Below are positions 12,501-27,500 of a DNA stretch of 64,000 bases, one piece after another; position 1 is the stretch's first letter; every line of letters starts with the position of its first letter. A model generated the notes under the pieces. The model was not told the DNA's origin. It saw only the letters and a list, made by a program, of their open reading frames with translations, and searched no databases. This stretch comes from Pseudoips prasinana (Eukaryota; Arthropoda; Insecta; Lepidoptera; Nolidae), in assembly GCA_951640165.1 (NCBI GenBank), contig OX621252.1, positions 3,008,501-3,072,500 on the forward strand, read 5' to 3'. Both the position numbers and the translations under genes were made by a program.

Positions 12501-15500
12501 TGAAATCGGGGGTTTTCTAACGGCAAGGTTATAACTAGACCATAATTTCGTCTCACAGGTCCTCCAAGAGCTCCAAAAGAAGTATGTGCGCCTAGAAATG
12601 GCTCTCCAATACTCGTTCTTCGACAATCAATCGCGGAGGCCTATGATGGTGACGCCCATACAAGAGACACCATCTCTGACGCTCTCGGAGAGCGACATGC
12701 AGGTGGCCACTGAGGAGAACGAAGAGGCCACGGAGAATGGACATGTTGTGGATCCGCTGTTACATAGGTATGACTATCTAATACTGATTAGGGAATTTGA
12801 TTGTGCTTGCTAGGGAACCAAATGAAGCTGCAAGTCGCCTATGCATAAAATATGCAACGGGGGCTTTACGCCCCGGGAGGAGTCTATTTTGAGACGCATA
12901 GGTGCAACAGTGGTGGTTCCGGATGGCAATCGTTTCGAGTTCCCGGAGCCATCACTTTAAGCATCTAGAGACTAGGCTGCCGTGGTGGTTTTAGTGGGTA
13001 ACCCTGTGGACTCCCACATACCCCGTCGTCTCTCCCAAACGGCGGGGACCTATAAAAGGTTTCCACCACGAAAAAAAAAGGGAACCAAATGAAAGGCCTC
13101 GTTCGACTTGTTCTTTAATTTCGTGACCGGAAGATAGTTAAATTAGTTCAATACAGTTAACGTAGTAAGGTCGCGTATTGTGCTCGGTCTCGTGTACGAT
13201 GGGTAGTTGCGGCGTTGCGATGCGCGGGCGCAGGCGCCTCTCACGTCTTCAGTCCCCGCGGTGCTCCGCGTGCGTTAGGGATCCTTAACAGATTTTGTTA
13301 CGCGCCGCTACCTTAATCGGGAGTAATCGCCAACGGTCGGAAAGGCTCGGATGCGGTGACGTCGGGCTTGCGGCTGAAAAAACGTCGGGGTGGGGGGGGG
13401 GAGTTATACCGATCGCGGCGGTGGGACACGTCTGTGATTTCTGTCAAAAATTAATTAAATATTGAAAAATAAAAGTGTTTGTACTCTTTACAATTTTTTA
13501 ATTTATCAATGACACTGGTAGATAGAAACACAAATGAGTATTTTATGACTAACAATGACGCTTCTAAGATTTTTTTCTATTTACTATACCACCCCTCTTC
13601 ATCACGTGGGAGGCGTGGAAATCGCCCCGAGGGAAACTCCCAGAGAACGGGCAGCAGTGTCACTCTGAGTACTATGACTGTCATACTGCGATCGTCAATC
13701 AGTCTGCCAAGCGTGGAGATAATGGCATATCCCTCCAAATTACGGACACGACTCCATTGTGGAAATTTGTCTTAGGCTGAGATCTATAGAGCGTACTTAG
13801 ACTTTGCTCAAACTTTACTTGCGTAAAACTTTGCTAAGTGTATGCTAAGCTTATACTTTGATTTGGTATTTATAGACTTTTTGAAGTTAAGATTATGCTT
13901 AGCATAAGCTAAGACAGACAAAGTCAAAACACCAATTGTAATTTCGTTACATGCATTAACTTCTGTCTAAGAGTACGCTCTATAGATCTCAGCCTTAGTC
14001 CAGTCGTGGACGTCATGCGGCTGAAATGATGATTTAATTAAAAGTCTTCACGAAAAGAACATTAATGAAAATTATTGTATTTTTCGTAAAGACTAATAAA
14101 AGAAATTACCGCCAATGTTCCTCCCTGACAATGTAGGTTTATAGCTGGTGAAGTTTTTTTAAACTTGAAAAACCAATACTCCGTTCTCTATATAATTTAG
14201 TTTAGATTAGGTTCTGCCTGTGACTTCGTTCGGTTAAACTAACGATTTAAGGTGAAATACAATTAATAAGTAATAGGCTGTACGTAGTTGGTAAAGCTTA
14301 TTTTAAAGATGAAAACGTTGAGAGTTTTAATTTATATTTATATTTGTAATAATAATAATAATAATATCTAGGGACAATGTCACACAGATCAACCAAGCCC
14401 CAAACTAAGCAAAGCTTGTACTATGGGTACCAGGCGACGATATACATACTTATATAGATAGATAAATACTTATATACATAGAAAACATCCATGACTCAGA
14501 AACAAATATTCGTGCTCATCACACAAATATTTGCAATTACCGGGATTCGAACCCAGGACCACCAGATTCGTAGGCAGGAGCACTACCAACAAGGCTACGA
14601 TGACCGTCATCAATTAATGTGTTCTTCACGCGGTGGTGGTTTTGATAGACTAAGTTATGTATTATAGTACTGATCATGACCAAACTACCGGGCCGTGTTG
14701 AAACCGGTAGTAGAGACACCCGCTGCGTTTGTTTCGCTGGGTCTTCTCAGTTGGAGCGCATTGGATCCGGTGGTAGCATTAAAGCGCGACCGTCGTTATT
14801 AACATAAGGTCCGTCATAATAATATCACCTTAATATAGACAGAACCATTGCCAATATGTATTATAAATATTAGACTTAAACTAGATAATTAAACTTAAAC
14901 ATAATCTCTTGACAATAACTTGGTACGAGCTAGCTAAATATCATTGCTGTTATAAAATAAATTTTATTAATGTTTTAATACTATCAATACAATGTGTACC
15001 TAAATATCTATGTTACTAGAAATAATAATGTATACAACTATAATACTACAAACATGTTCTGACTATTTACAAGCGCTTTCTTAAAGTCTACGTGAATAAA
15101 AACCTTTTTTATTTTATTTATTTATTTATTTACCCAGGTTAAAAGAACAAGAGCTAGAAGGGTCCGACAACGTGTCGACGTCCAACGACGAGCTGCCGCC
15201 CAGCGACGGGCACGACGCGTGGGACGACCCGCTGCGGGCGAACGCGCGGGACGGGCGGCACGGCCGGGACGACGGCCCCGTGCTCGACGTCACGGTGCGT
15301 ACGCTCTTCTGTGCATTAAATCGCGACCGTCGTTTTAAACAAGATCCGTTATAATAATAATACTGAATTCATACCTTAATATAGACAGAACCACTCAGAC
15401 AATATGTAGTAAAATATAAATTTCAATCATTAAACCTAAACATAATCTCCTTGACAATAACTTAATACAAGCTAGCTAAATATCACTACCATTATGAAAT

Positions 15501-18500
15501 AAATTGCATAAATGTTTTAACATTCCGTGTACCTAAATATCTGTAATAAGCAACTAGAAATAATAACTGTATTACTACAAACATGTTCTGAAAGGACAGA
15601 CCTACATTGCCTCTAGTACGAGTTCCTGCAGTTTACTTAATCGATCATACGTACAGTTTCCTCCCGTACATTGAGCACCAGAGTTTTAGTTCTTAATAGT
15701 TTCCGCGAGAGGCGCTGGTGCTCAATGCATGGGAGGAAACTGTACGTGTGATCGAGTAAGTAAACTGCAGGAACTCGTACTAGAGGCACTGTAGGTCTGT
15801 CCTTTCAGAACATTTTTGTAGTAATACAGTTATTATTTCTAGTTACTTATTACAGATATTTAGGTACACGGAAAGTTAAAACATTTATTCAATTTATTTT
15901 ATAATGGTAGTGACATTTAGCTAGCTTGTATTAAGTTATTGTCAAGGAGTATATGTTTAGGTTTAATGATTGAAATTAATATTTTACTACATATTGTCTG
16001 AATGGTTCTGTCTATATTTAGGTATGAATTCAGTATTATTATTATAACGGATCTTGTGTTTAAAACGACGGTCGCGCTTTAATGCTACCACCGGATCCAA
16101 TCCCTTTTCCGGTCGTGTCGCTAGTCGTCCCATCGGATCATGAGGGGGATGGAATAGAAAGTGCCCCTGTGTTTGTCTATACACTTGTGCTTTATCTCAA
16201 CGCCCTCATTTTTTCTCCCCGCATCCAATTATAGTTATCCTAAGTTGGGTTGTGGTTTCGTGTCCCGGCGATACAATCGACCATTTCCTTAATGCGGGTG
16301 TAGTCTTAAAAAAAATATCCGAAATATAATGTTTCAATCTTGGTATTAATTTGTAATTAATGTTATATATATTCCTTATTTTCAGGATCCTACAATATGT
16401 GCGGGTTTAACACATCCTATAGATTTTAGTAAGTATTTTAGAAATTTATATCAATTTTTTTTAATCCACAGGCAAGACAATTTAGAAGACGAAAGATACA
16501 TTTATAGCAATTTGGCTTAGCTTAGCTTCAACACGACACTTATTCAATTTTTTTTGACAGTCATCAAAAGATTTCACGTGAAGTTTAGAAATAGGATTTA
16601 TTGATTGACTTTGTCAATAAACGGCAAGAATGTATGGGACTTTTGTACCGCTAGTAAAATTTCGTGTTACGGGATATTTTATGTTTTAATTGGTGGTTAA
16701 TGTGATAGAAAAGGGATTTTTAATTTCTTAGATTTTTAGAACTTGGGATATAAAAGTTATAGCCAGTTTTATTTTAAGGTTACGTTTGGTAATTTGTGGG
16801 TCAACCCCATGACCGTGGATACATTGCAGTTCGGAAATCACTCTTACTGCCTAAGTAATAAAGATACTAAATGTCAAAGTGTGTCTACTGATGTGGCAAT
16901 GAAATGCTAGTGTTAACTAGTGTACCAATGAAGATTGTTACATATTATATTTACATAAACATTGTTATTGTGATAAAGTAAATGTTGTAGCTCTTTTTAT
17001 AGTCTTTTACATGGATTTATTCCGAACCTGCCCCGTAAACGCTAACCGGGTCGCGAGTTAGTTTAGGAAGATGCAAAAAACTATTATTTGTTGACATAAT
17101 GAAAAGTTCTTTATTTCCATTAATTACATAGTTCATAACCCAGTGTACATTTGTGTGAGGTTGCGAGGGGTTATATATGAGGTTTTGTGTGGAGATAAAT
17201 AAAACAATAGATTCTTTGTTTTTTGTAACTACATTAATTTTATTGATATTATTATTAATTTATCCTTAGTATTACTTCATCTAAGAATATCTTCATATAA
17301 GTACCAAAAAATAATTATCACATAGCACAAAGCAACATTGGGTTTATTGAGAACTTCACTCTCTTCGGATAATTCTTGTCTTCTTAGTCGGGGCAAGCAA
17401 ATGTTGCAATTAACACATTGCAAACTCGTTTTTTAATTAAATGATAAAGCGTCCTTTCATGAATCCACTGTCAACAGATATATATTATAGCACGGAGGAA
17501 CTGACGCTGAACTCACGTAATATCTGCAAGATAATTTGCTAAATTAATGACATGTATCAAAACAACAGCAATAAATACCTGACAGATTGTCTTTGCCTGT
17601 CAATAAATAATTGCCATGAACAATAAAAATATTGATTACGAAAATCGTTCCTATTCTAAATCATTAATTATTACGATATAATGAAACTACTGTGCTTTCT
17701 TAGGTATAATTAATAAGGCTATAATTATATGATTTGCATGTAATGTTGTTCCCATTTATAAATAATTAATTATAATTTCGACATTTATATTATTTTACAC
17801 ATGGTAAATTCCTGTAATCGTAACTGCGTTTAGTTTACGATTTTATTACGTTTATTTATTGAAAATAATTGAAATATTCTTTTTGATTTTATTAATTAAT
17901 CCCAAGTTCTAAAAATATTATACTTACATTAAAATCAATACCTTAGTTGTCTTAACAAGTGGTACAAATTATATAGCTGAACAACAAAGGAGTATGCGAT
18001 ACGGATTCTGCCATTCACTTTTGCATGAAAAATAATATTATTTTACTATATTAAAATTATGGGTGCGCTGTTTTTTACATAACTTTTTAACTCCTATCAT
18101 CGGAAGTCCGAAAATTTATCTCATACCATTTCAAGCTATAATGATCGTTATTCATAAACAATATTACCACTAAAGATTACAAAACATAATCATTTAAATT
18201 CATAATATCATACATCATACACTTTGTTTTTACTGCTATTTGTTTTCATATTTTTGTTTATAATAAATAAAATAATCTAATAATCGAAATTCATAATCAT
18301 TCGAAGACATAACAATGATAATCGTAAACGTGTTTTATCCTGATATTTGTTTTCATAAATTTCTTAACCATAAGTCTTTTCATTATATTCATGCATTTGT
18401 TTTATACTTAATAATAGGTACAAGAAAAGTATCATAAATAAAATAGAAGGTGAAGTTAAAAATGCGACTCTCGTGAAAATCTAATTGGTACCAGAAACGA

Positions 18501-21500
18501 GATGCTACCAGACAAGTAGGTTAGGTTAGAACGGTGACCACAACAACGCGTGAGCCGAGCGAGCGAAGCGAGCGTGCTGCGGCAGCGGCCGGCGAAGCGC
18601 CAGAAACTAATCTTTGTTAGAAAATAGACAGTATTATATATATTTATTAATTAAATCAATATGATAATATAATGTAATGAAGAAAAAAGTTCTGAATAAA
18701 AAATATATGATTTCACACTTTTCTTGGTAGCAACGGTTATGAGTTCCGATGATATTAATAAAAAAGTATGAATAAAAAAAGTATGAAAAATAAAATTATG
18801 AAGAGTGATGATTATGAACACAAAGCGGTAGTAAGAAAAAAATATGATTAAAAATTTTATGTGAGCCAATATGGACCCTAAAATTATTATACCTTATTAT
18901 ACCTCGCAGTTTTCAAAGTTCTTATAAAATACAATCTAACTTTGATGATACTGGTTACTTACCGTATAGGCAGTGGTTTCCCTAGTGTCCGAGTTGTTCA
19001 AGTCGCCAAGAAATAGTCATGCACTGCAAGGTAGGGAAAAACAAAGGCATTTCCACATTTTTTTACGGAATAAATGATTTTTGATTTTGATTTTATCGAT
19101 TGTTGTCAAATGACTACGGCCGGCACCAATAGCTTGACGCGCTATCCGGAATATGGAGACGCTCAAATATTAAACTACTTTTGCGGTCACCCATCTATGG
19201 ACTCGCCTCTTACCTAGGTGTTTTTACTAATAATGGTTTCCTTGTAAATCCGCAGCTGAAGTGGTGTCGATCCCGGGCTGGGTGACGCGCGGCGCCGGCG
19301 CGTCCACGCACCACGAGTACGAGGTGCGCATCGTGCTGGGCGAGCACTGCCGCTGGCTGCTGCTGCGCCGGTACCGGCGCTTCCGGGACCTGTACCTCAC
19401 CATGCGGCGCCTGTACGGCCCCAAGGTGAGCACTACCACTAGCAATATGTCCGCTTAACACTAGTGTATAGCGGGCGCGTCCACGCACCACGAGTACGAG
19501 GTGCGCATCGTGCTGGGCGAGCACTGCCGCTGGCTGCTGCTGCGCCGGTACCGGCGCTTCCGGGACCTGTACCTCACCATGCGGCGCCTGTACGGCCCCA
19601 AGGTGAGCACTACCACTAGCAATATGTCCGCTTAACACTAGTGTATAGCGGGCGCGTCCACGCACCACGAGTACGAGGTGCGCATCGTGCTGGGCGAGCA
19701 CTGCCGCTGGCTGCTGCTGCGCCGGTACCGGCGCTTCCGGGACCTGTACCTCACCATGCGGCGCCTGTACGGCCCCAAGGTGAGCACTACCACTAGCAAT
19801 ATGTCCGCTTAACACTAGTGTATAGCGGGCGCGTCCACGCACCACGAGTACGAGGTGCGCATCGTGCTGGGCGAGCACTGCCGCTGGCTGCTGCTGCGCC
19901 GGTACCGGCGCTTCCGGGACCTGTACCTCACCATGCGGCGCTTGTACGGCCCCAAGGTGAGCACTACCACTAGCAATATGTCCGCTTAACACTAGTGTAT
20001 AGCGGGCGCGTCCACGCACCACGAGTACGAGGTGCGCATCGTGCTGGGCGAGCACTGCCGCTGGCTGCTGCTGCGCCGGTACCGGCGCTTCCGGGACCTG
20101 TACCTCACCATGCGGCGCCTGTACGGCCCCAAGGTGAGCACTACCACTAGCAATATGTCCGCTTAACACTAGTGTATAGCGGGCGCGTCCACGCACCACG
20201 AGTACGAGGTGCGCATCGTGCTGGGCGAGCACTGCCGCTGGCTGCTGCTGCGCCGGTACCGGCGCTTCCGGGACCTGTACCTCACCATGCGGCGCTTGTA
20301 CGGCCCCAAGGTGAGCACTACCACTAGCAATATGTCCGCTTAACACTAGTGTATAGCGGGCGCGTCCACGCACCACGAGTACGAGGTGCGCATCGTGCTG
20401 GGCGAGCACTGCCGCTGGCTGCTGCTGCGCCGGTACCGGCGCTTCCGGGACCTGTACCTCACCATGCGGCGCTTGTACGGCCCCAAGGTGAGCACTACCA
20501 CTAGCAATATGTCCGCTTAACACTAGTGTATAGCGGGCGCGTCCACGCACCACGAGTACGAGGTGCGAGTTAAGGGAGGCAGCCCTAACTGCTTTAGATT
20601 CGTAAGCGTAAATCCCTCCTCCACTTGCCCTAGTTAAGTATATTGTTAACTTAGCATAATTAGCTTATAAATACTAATGTAATATGACAATTAAAGATTA
20701 TTATTGTTCTGCTGTTAAGCTAAATATAGTTTTTTTATTGAAACTCCCGGGACCCAAGCCTTAATTGGCGCTGAGGACAGGATCTTTGCAGTCTTTCTCT
20801 TCGGTTTGACGTCCGTTTCAACGGTTTGGCAGAGATCAACGAACAAATAAATTTATTAAGTGGCGAATACCCCGGGTGCGGCAGCAGTTGGCAACGATAA
20901 TCCAGCAAAGGAATGGGAGAAACAAAGGCTCTGTGAGTAAAACTTTTCACTATCCTTCCTGTTATCCTTTATATAATTTCTTTGTTGTAAATATATGTGT
21001 TATTAGGATCGAACAACGCCATAATAACATTTTTATTTATCACGATATAATTCTCGTGGTAGATAATTTTTTTAGGATTATTATTTTTTCAATATAGAAT
21101 TTTTTTTTGTGTGTAGATAGATAATTTAATAACATTTATAATGGAAAATATTAAGACCATTTCACCCGAATTTATAAATCTGATTCCAAGATTCGGTGGA
21201 GATGCACAGCAACTCCCACTATTTATACAAAAGTGTGAATATATTTTGAAAATATTCCAAAGGGACGATCATGCACAAAGTACCTATTTATTTCACGTAA
21301 TTACAAGCCGATTATCTGGAGAAGCAGCTAATTTAATTGGAAGTTGTGATAGTTTATTAGGTTGGCCCGAATTAAAACAATTATTAGAAACTAATTTTGG
21401 TGACCCTCGAACAGAAGAATGTTTGGTATCAGAATTAGAATGTTTGAAAATTAAATATAATGAAAGTTATTTAGATTTTTACCATAGAATAAAAAAAACT

Positions 21501-24500
21501 TGGAGTATTTTAACATCAAAAGTTAACTGTAGTATATTAGAAGAGAGTATACGAGTAGCTAAACGCATGTTATATAATAATTCAGCATTAAATGTATTTT
21601 TATTTAATTTGCCACCCCACTTAGTTAGAATAGTTCGACTTAAGGGAGCAAGCACTATGGAGGATGTTTTAAAATACGTTTTGGAAGAGCAGAACTTTCA
21701 GGCCATTTATAGTTTAAAAAATAGTAATAGATCTTTCGGAAACTCCGGTCAACAACGATTGAATAATCAACCACGATATTCTTTCAGTGCAAACGTACCA
21801 AATAGGTACCCAAATCAAAATTTCCCTTCTAGTAGTAATTCATTTAATAATTCAAGGCAGTATAGGAATTCTAATTTTAGACCCAGTTCACAGAATATTA
21901 CAAATCAATCGCCGTACGTAAATCGATCGGCGCAAGTACGTAGTCAGCACATTCCGTCGCCGGCGCATAACGCACCGTTTGCTAATATAGGGTCAAGCAC
22001 CGATGTCACGATGCGTACTGTAGGTTCGAGGCGAATTAATTATACAAATAATGATCCGTTCTTAACGTATAATAATGAAAATAATATATCGGAACCGGGA
22101 CCGAGTACGTCAAGTGATAGGGAGTCCGTGCAAAATTTTTGCATAGGAGCCTCAATTATAGAGAGAAAATAGTTTTAAATTGCAATAATTATCGTTCTTT
22201 ACCATATATTATAATACCAGACTTAGGTAATGCGGTATTTATGTTAGATTCAGGTAGTACGAGGTCTTTTATAAGTCCTCACTTAGCTAATAAGTATTTT
22301 AGTTCGTATATTCGTAGAGAACCGTTCGAAGTTATTAGTACTCATGGCACTAGTGTACATTCAGAGGTAGTTGTAACACATTTGCCCAAGATTTTCAACT
22401 GTCAGGATATGCATAAGTTTTATATTTACACCGTAGCTAGTAATTACGATGGGTTATTAGGTAGTAATTTATTAAAACAATTAGATGCAAAGATCGATTA
22501 CAAAACATCGACTTTACATACTAAGTATTGTAGCATACCATTTATTTATTCGTCTGAAAAAATAGACACATATATTTTACCGCCAAGGTGCGAATTAAAA
22601 GTTAAGCTACCGGTAAGCCTAAAAAACGGCGATGCCATTTTAGAGTTTAAACAATTGTCAGAAGGAATTCGTATGCCATCGGCTTTAGTTAATTGTATTA
22701 ACGGGTATGCATATACAGTTATACAAAATTGTAAGGATATTGAGATGACTTTGAAGGTCACGAGTCCATTTATAGTCGAACCTTATGAACAAGATAATAT
22801 TTTAATTAATCAAATTAATTCAGATATCGGAAACCAGACAGATTATTTACTTTTAAAAAATTTAGAGAAATTACGGCTTGACCATATGAATTCTGAAGAA
22901 AAAAAAATGATTTCAGACATATGTCACGAATATAGAGATATTTTTTACTGTGAGGACATACCTTTGTCCTTTAATAACGAAGTAAAACATAGGATAAGGA
23001 CGGTTAACGAGGACCCTATTAATGTAAAGGCGTATAGACTACCACCATCTCAAACAACTGAGATTAAGCGTCAAGTAGAAAAGTTATTAAAAGATGACGT
23101 AATCCGGGAATCACATTCTCCTGGGAGTGCCCCCGTACATTTAGTGGCAAAAAAATTAGACGCATCGGGGCAACAAAAATGGCGCATGGTAGTAGATTAT
23201 CGGCGTTTAAATGAAATAACCATAGATGACAAGTATCCCTTACCGAATATAAACGATCTTTTTGACAAATTAGGTAAGAGTATGTACTTATCGACACTAG
23301 ATTTAGCTTCAGGGTACCATCAAGGTAGGCATCAATACAGGTAGAAAAAGAAGATAGGCAGAAAACTGCCTTTGCAACCCCTTTTGGTTTATACGAATAT
23401 AACCGGATCCCATTCGGATTAAAAACGGCCCCTGCCACGTTCCAGAGGGCAATGGATAACGTTCTGAGAGGTCTACAGGGTATACATTGCCTCGTGTATC
23501 TCGATGACGTCATAATATATTCTACCAGTCTTCAAGAACACATAAGCAAACTTAAAGCAATTTTTGACCGCCTTAGAAAAACTAATTTAAAGGTACAGTT
23601 AGATAAATCAGAATTTTTACGCTAAGAGGTAATTTACTTAGGACATACAATTACCAAAGATGGCCTTAAGCCAAATAATGACAAAATAGAAGCAATTTTA
23701 AAATATCCGATGCCCAAAACAGTTACTGAAATAAAGAGTTTCCTAGGATTAATAGGTTATTATAGGAAATTTATTAAAGATTTTTCAAAGATAACGATAC
23801 CGATTACATCATGTCTTAAAAAAGGTAAAAGTATTGTTCATGATGAAGCTTTTATGAAAAGTTTTGAAACTTGTAAGGAGTTGCTCACCAACGCACCTTT
23901 ACTGCAGTTTCCAGATTTTAGTAAACCATTCATACTTGCCACCGACGCATCAAACTTTGCGATCGGCGCGGTAATATCTCAGGGTATTGTAAGTTCAGAC
24001 AAGCCAATAGCGTATGCTAGTAGAAAATTAAGTGATACCGAGTCTAGATATAGTACTATTGAAAAAGAATTATTAGCAATAGTCTGGGCAGTAAAATATT
24101 TTAGGCCTTATTTGTATGGTAGAAAATTTATTATTTATACAGACCATAGGCCTCTAGCTTGGTTGGATTCATTAAAAGAACCCAATAGTAAATTAACTAG
24201 ATGGAAGTTACGACTTCAAGATTACGATTATGAGATAAAGTATAAAAAAGGCCAACAAAATACTAACGCAGATGCGTTATCGCGTATTAGAATTAATGTT
24301 ATGAAAGACGACACTGAATCAATGGTCGTAAATATAGACGAAAAAGATGAGGCAATAAGAGCACATATAGATAGTTTAGAAAAAGAAATAGCGAGGTTAA
24401 GTAGAAAAGAACCTGACACTGAAATCATTGAGTTATCAGATTCCGAAAGTGATGCTGCAACAGCTAATTCAATATCTAACAGAGAGCATGAAGGTATACC

Positions 24501-27500
24501 TATCCTTAACGAGGCAGTAGATACCAAAGCTAGACAAATTCACGTTTTTACGTGGTATAAAGATGACTTATGTGTTAAGGATATTTCAAATCAAAAACAG
24601 AAAATATTAGAGGTTCATTTGCCTATAAATAATAACGATTTAGTTAAAAGATTTCTCAAAGAATACGTAGATTATAAGAATAAGTATTTTATTTATTTTG
24701 AAGACGAAGCTCATAGGAAAACTATTTCGAATATAATTACATCTTTTTATAAAAAAGGTACACAAAACTTTGTTGAATGCACTGAAAGAATAGTCAATGT
24801 CGTGGATGAAAATGATCAGAAGGATTTAGTTAACAAATATCATAACGGAAAACCTGTCATAGAGGTATTAGGGAAACTTTAGTTAAGCTTAGGAGAAACT
24901 ATTGGTGGACCAATATGAAAGAAACAGTAACAGCTATTATTAATTCTTGTGATGAATGTCGTAAGATGAAGTACGATAGAAAACCTCTTAAGCCATTTAT
25001 TCAGTTAACCCAAACACCAGATAGTCCATTACAGGAAGTTTTTATAGATTTATTATATAAAGAAAAGAACCAGTATTTAACGGTCGTAGATTCATTCAGT
25101 AAACTTGGACAGGCAATTCAGATTCCTAATAAAAGCACACCAGAAGTAGTAAGAGCTTTGATAAAATACTTTAGCATGTATGGTGTACCGAAAAAAATTA
25201 GTAGCTATTCAGGAACTGAGTTTAACAATGAATTATTAAAAGAAATGTTATCTTTATATAAAATCGACCGGCACATAGGTTTACGGTATAGGAACACCGA
25301 ATAATCCTAATTCGATGGCAATAGTTGAACGATTTCATTCTACTATTATAGAAATATATAGGTTAGCAAAATATGAGCAAAGCGAATTGGATGCCGCTTC
25401 TGTTATGACCTATGCAATAATGGGTTATAACAACACAATACATAGTACTACAAATTTTACACCGTTTGAAGTTGTTTTTGGACACACTGAATTAGGACAC
25501 GTTTTCGATATTGATAGAGATAAAAACTTAATGCAAAAATTATTACAAGATCATCGCAAAAGGTTAAAAACTTTATATGAATATCTAACACAGGAAATGA
25601 TAGGAAATAAATCAAAAGTTAGAGACAAAAAAGGTGGAGAAGAACCTCCAACTATTTCGGAAGGTCAAACGATTTTTATGAAAAATACTAGAACTAGGAA
25701 AGCTAAAGAGTTACCGAGATATGAAAAAGCTCAAGTGACTGGCAAAATAAAGCGTAATATAGTTCCAGTAAAATTAAAGAATAGGAACACTAAGGTAGCT
25801 ATAAAGAACGTAAAACGTCCTCCACAGATGTTGGTGGATCCTGCTCGTCCTAGTGGGTCAAGGGACAACATTGAACGTCCAGAGACTCGATCAGAATCCC
25901 GGAATTCTTCCAGTGAGGATTGGAACGGCTCTGATGAGGAGTAGTTGCTGGAATATTATAAAAACCACAGATTTAAAGTCTTTAGTGTTACAAATAGATA
26001 ATAATATTGAAGAATATAATAAGTTAAAATTGATAAGTAATAGCAATAGTGAAACACGTAGAGAACTTTTAGGATTAACTATTCAGATAGAAACATTTAT
26101 AGAATTAACTAGAGATAGGTTAAATCAGATTATTCCCTCTAGTAGAACTAAGAGAGGTATTTTAAACCCATTAGGGTCACTCATAAAGGTAATTACAGGA
26201 AATTTAGATAGTGAAGACGCTATGAAATATAACATAGAAATTAGTACTTTAAAAAATAGGCAACATTCAGTGGATAGAAAAGTTTCTTTGATGCAGAAAG
26301 CTTTCGATAAATTAGTTAATATTTCAGATGACATGAATTTTAATACCAAACATTTGAATTTGAAATTAAACCAATTTCAGTCACTTATTCAGAACCAAAC
26401 TAAGTATTCTAATATGATCATGATAGTTAATAGCTTAAATCAAGTTTTTAACAACTTTCGTACTATATATACAATTAATTATGAAATTGAAACTGCTATA
26501 GCCTTTAGTAAAATACACATTTTACACCAATCTTTAGTAAATACTACAGAATTATTTGAGATCTTGAAAATAATTGAAAAACATAGTAATTTAGTTTACC
26601 CAGTAAGTCTATCAAATTTAGTTAAATTAGAACAAACCATAGAAATTAAGGGATACATTGATAATAAGTTAATAGTTTTTGTTTTAGAAATTCCATTGGT
26701 CCACAAAGACACATATATTTATTACAAAGTTATCCCAATTCCCATCTATAACCACATTAACCATAAAACCCACACCATTGTTCCAAAATACCCATTCCTT
26801 CTAGTGAAAAGATTGAAATACAGGCCCATTGTAGAACCATGTAAGGAAATTGAAGACTCCAAATACCTATGTTCAGAGGAGAACGTAGTGCAGTATCCTG
26901 TTGAATCCTGTGTGGAACAGCTTATGCTAATGAAAAACAATTTCACCAAATGTCAGCAATACGAAATAGAAATAGAAGAAACGAAGGTTCAGCCTGTGAC
27001 GGACAATCACTGGTTAATTTATGCTGAAAAGACTATGACGACGACAGAAACCTGCAATGATGAAACCAGAAAGTTTAATCTACAAGGGACGTATATTTTA
27101 TTACCAAGACCACAATGTTCGCTGCAGATGGGCGACATATACATAACCACACCAACAAAGGGTAGTTCATTCGGCGTAGAGTTACCACCAGTGCAGATGC
27201 CAGAACTTCGTGTTGACGTCATCTCGCCTACCAAAAAGATGGATCTTCGGGGAGTAGACTTCGGTGATGTTAGAGACTTATTAACTAAAGTGAAATACAG
27301 TGAGAATATCAGTGATGGACTGGACAGTATAATAAGTGGAAATATTAGTGTATGGACATTAAGTCTCTATGTTATAGTAATAATTTGTTTTTTAATTATT
27401 GTCTTTTATAAATATAAATTACATTTACGTTGTCGAAATTCTCCAAAGACACCCCAAGTACCTTTGGATAATTTCTCTCTAGGGGAGGGAGGAGTTAAGG

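Noticed and set aside
960..14607. tRNA genes at 970, 3060, 7810, 9870, 12260 and 14550
   Set aside because: Good B-boxes but no closing acceptor stems, and shared downstream bodies place them as SINEs.
19210..20553. 447-codon minus-strand open frame with 59-residue internal repeats
   Set aside because: It is the antisense of the PX-exon array: the 177-bp period is a multiple of three and the GC-rich unit has no antisense stop. No evidence of a real repeat protein.
20568..20766. 5' LTR acting as promoter for downstream kinesin exon 12
   Set aside because: Possible in principle because it is sense-oriented, but nothing in the sequence shows it and the element has its own poly(A) signal in the 3' LTR.
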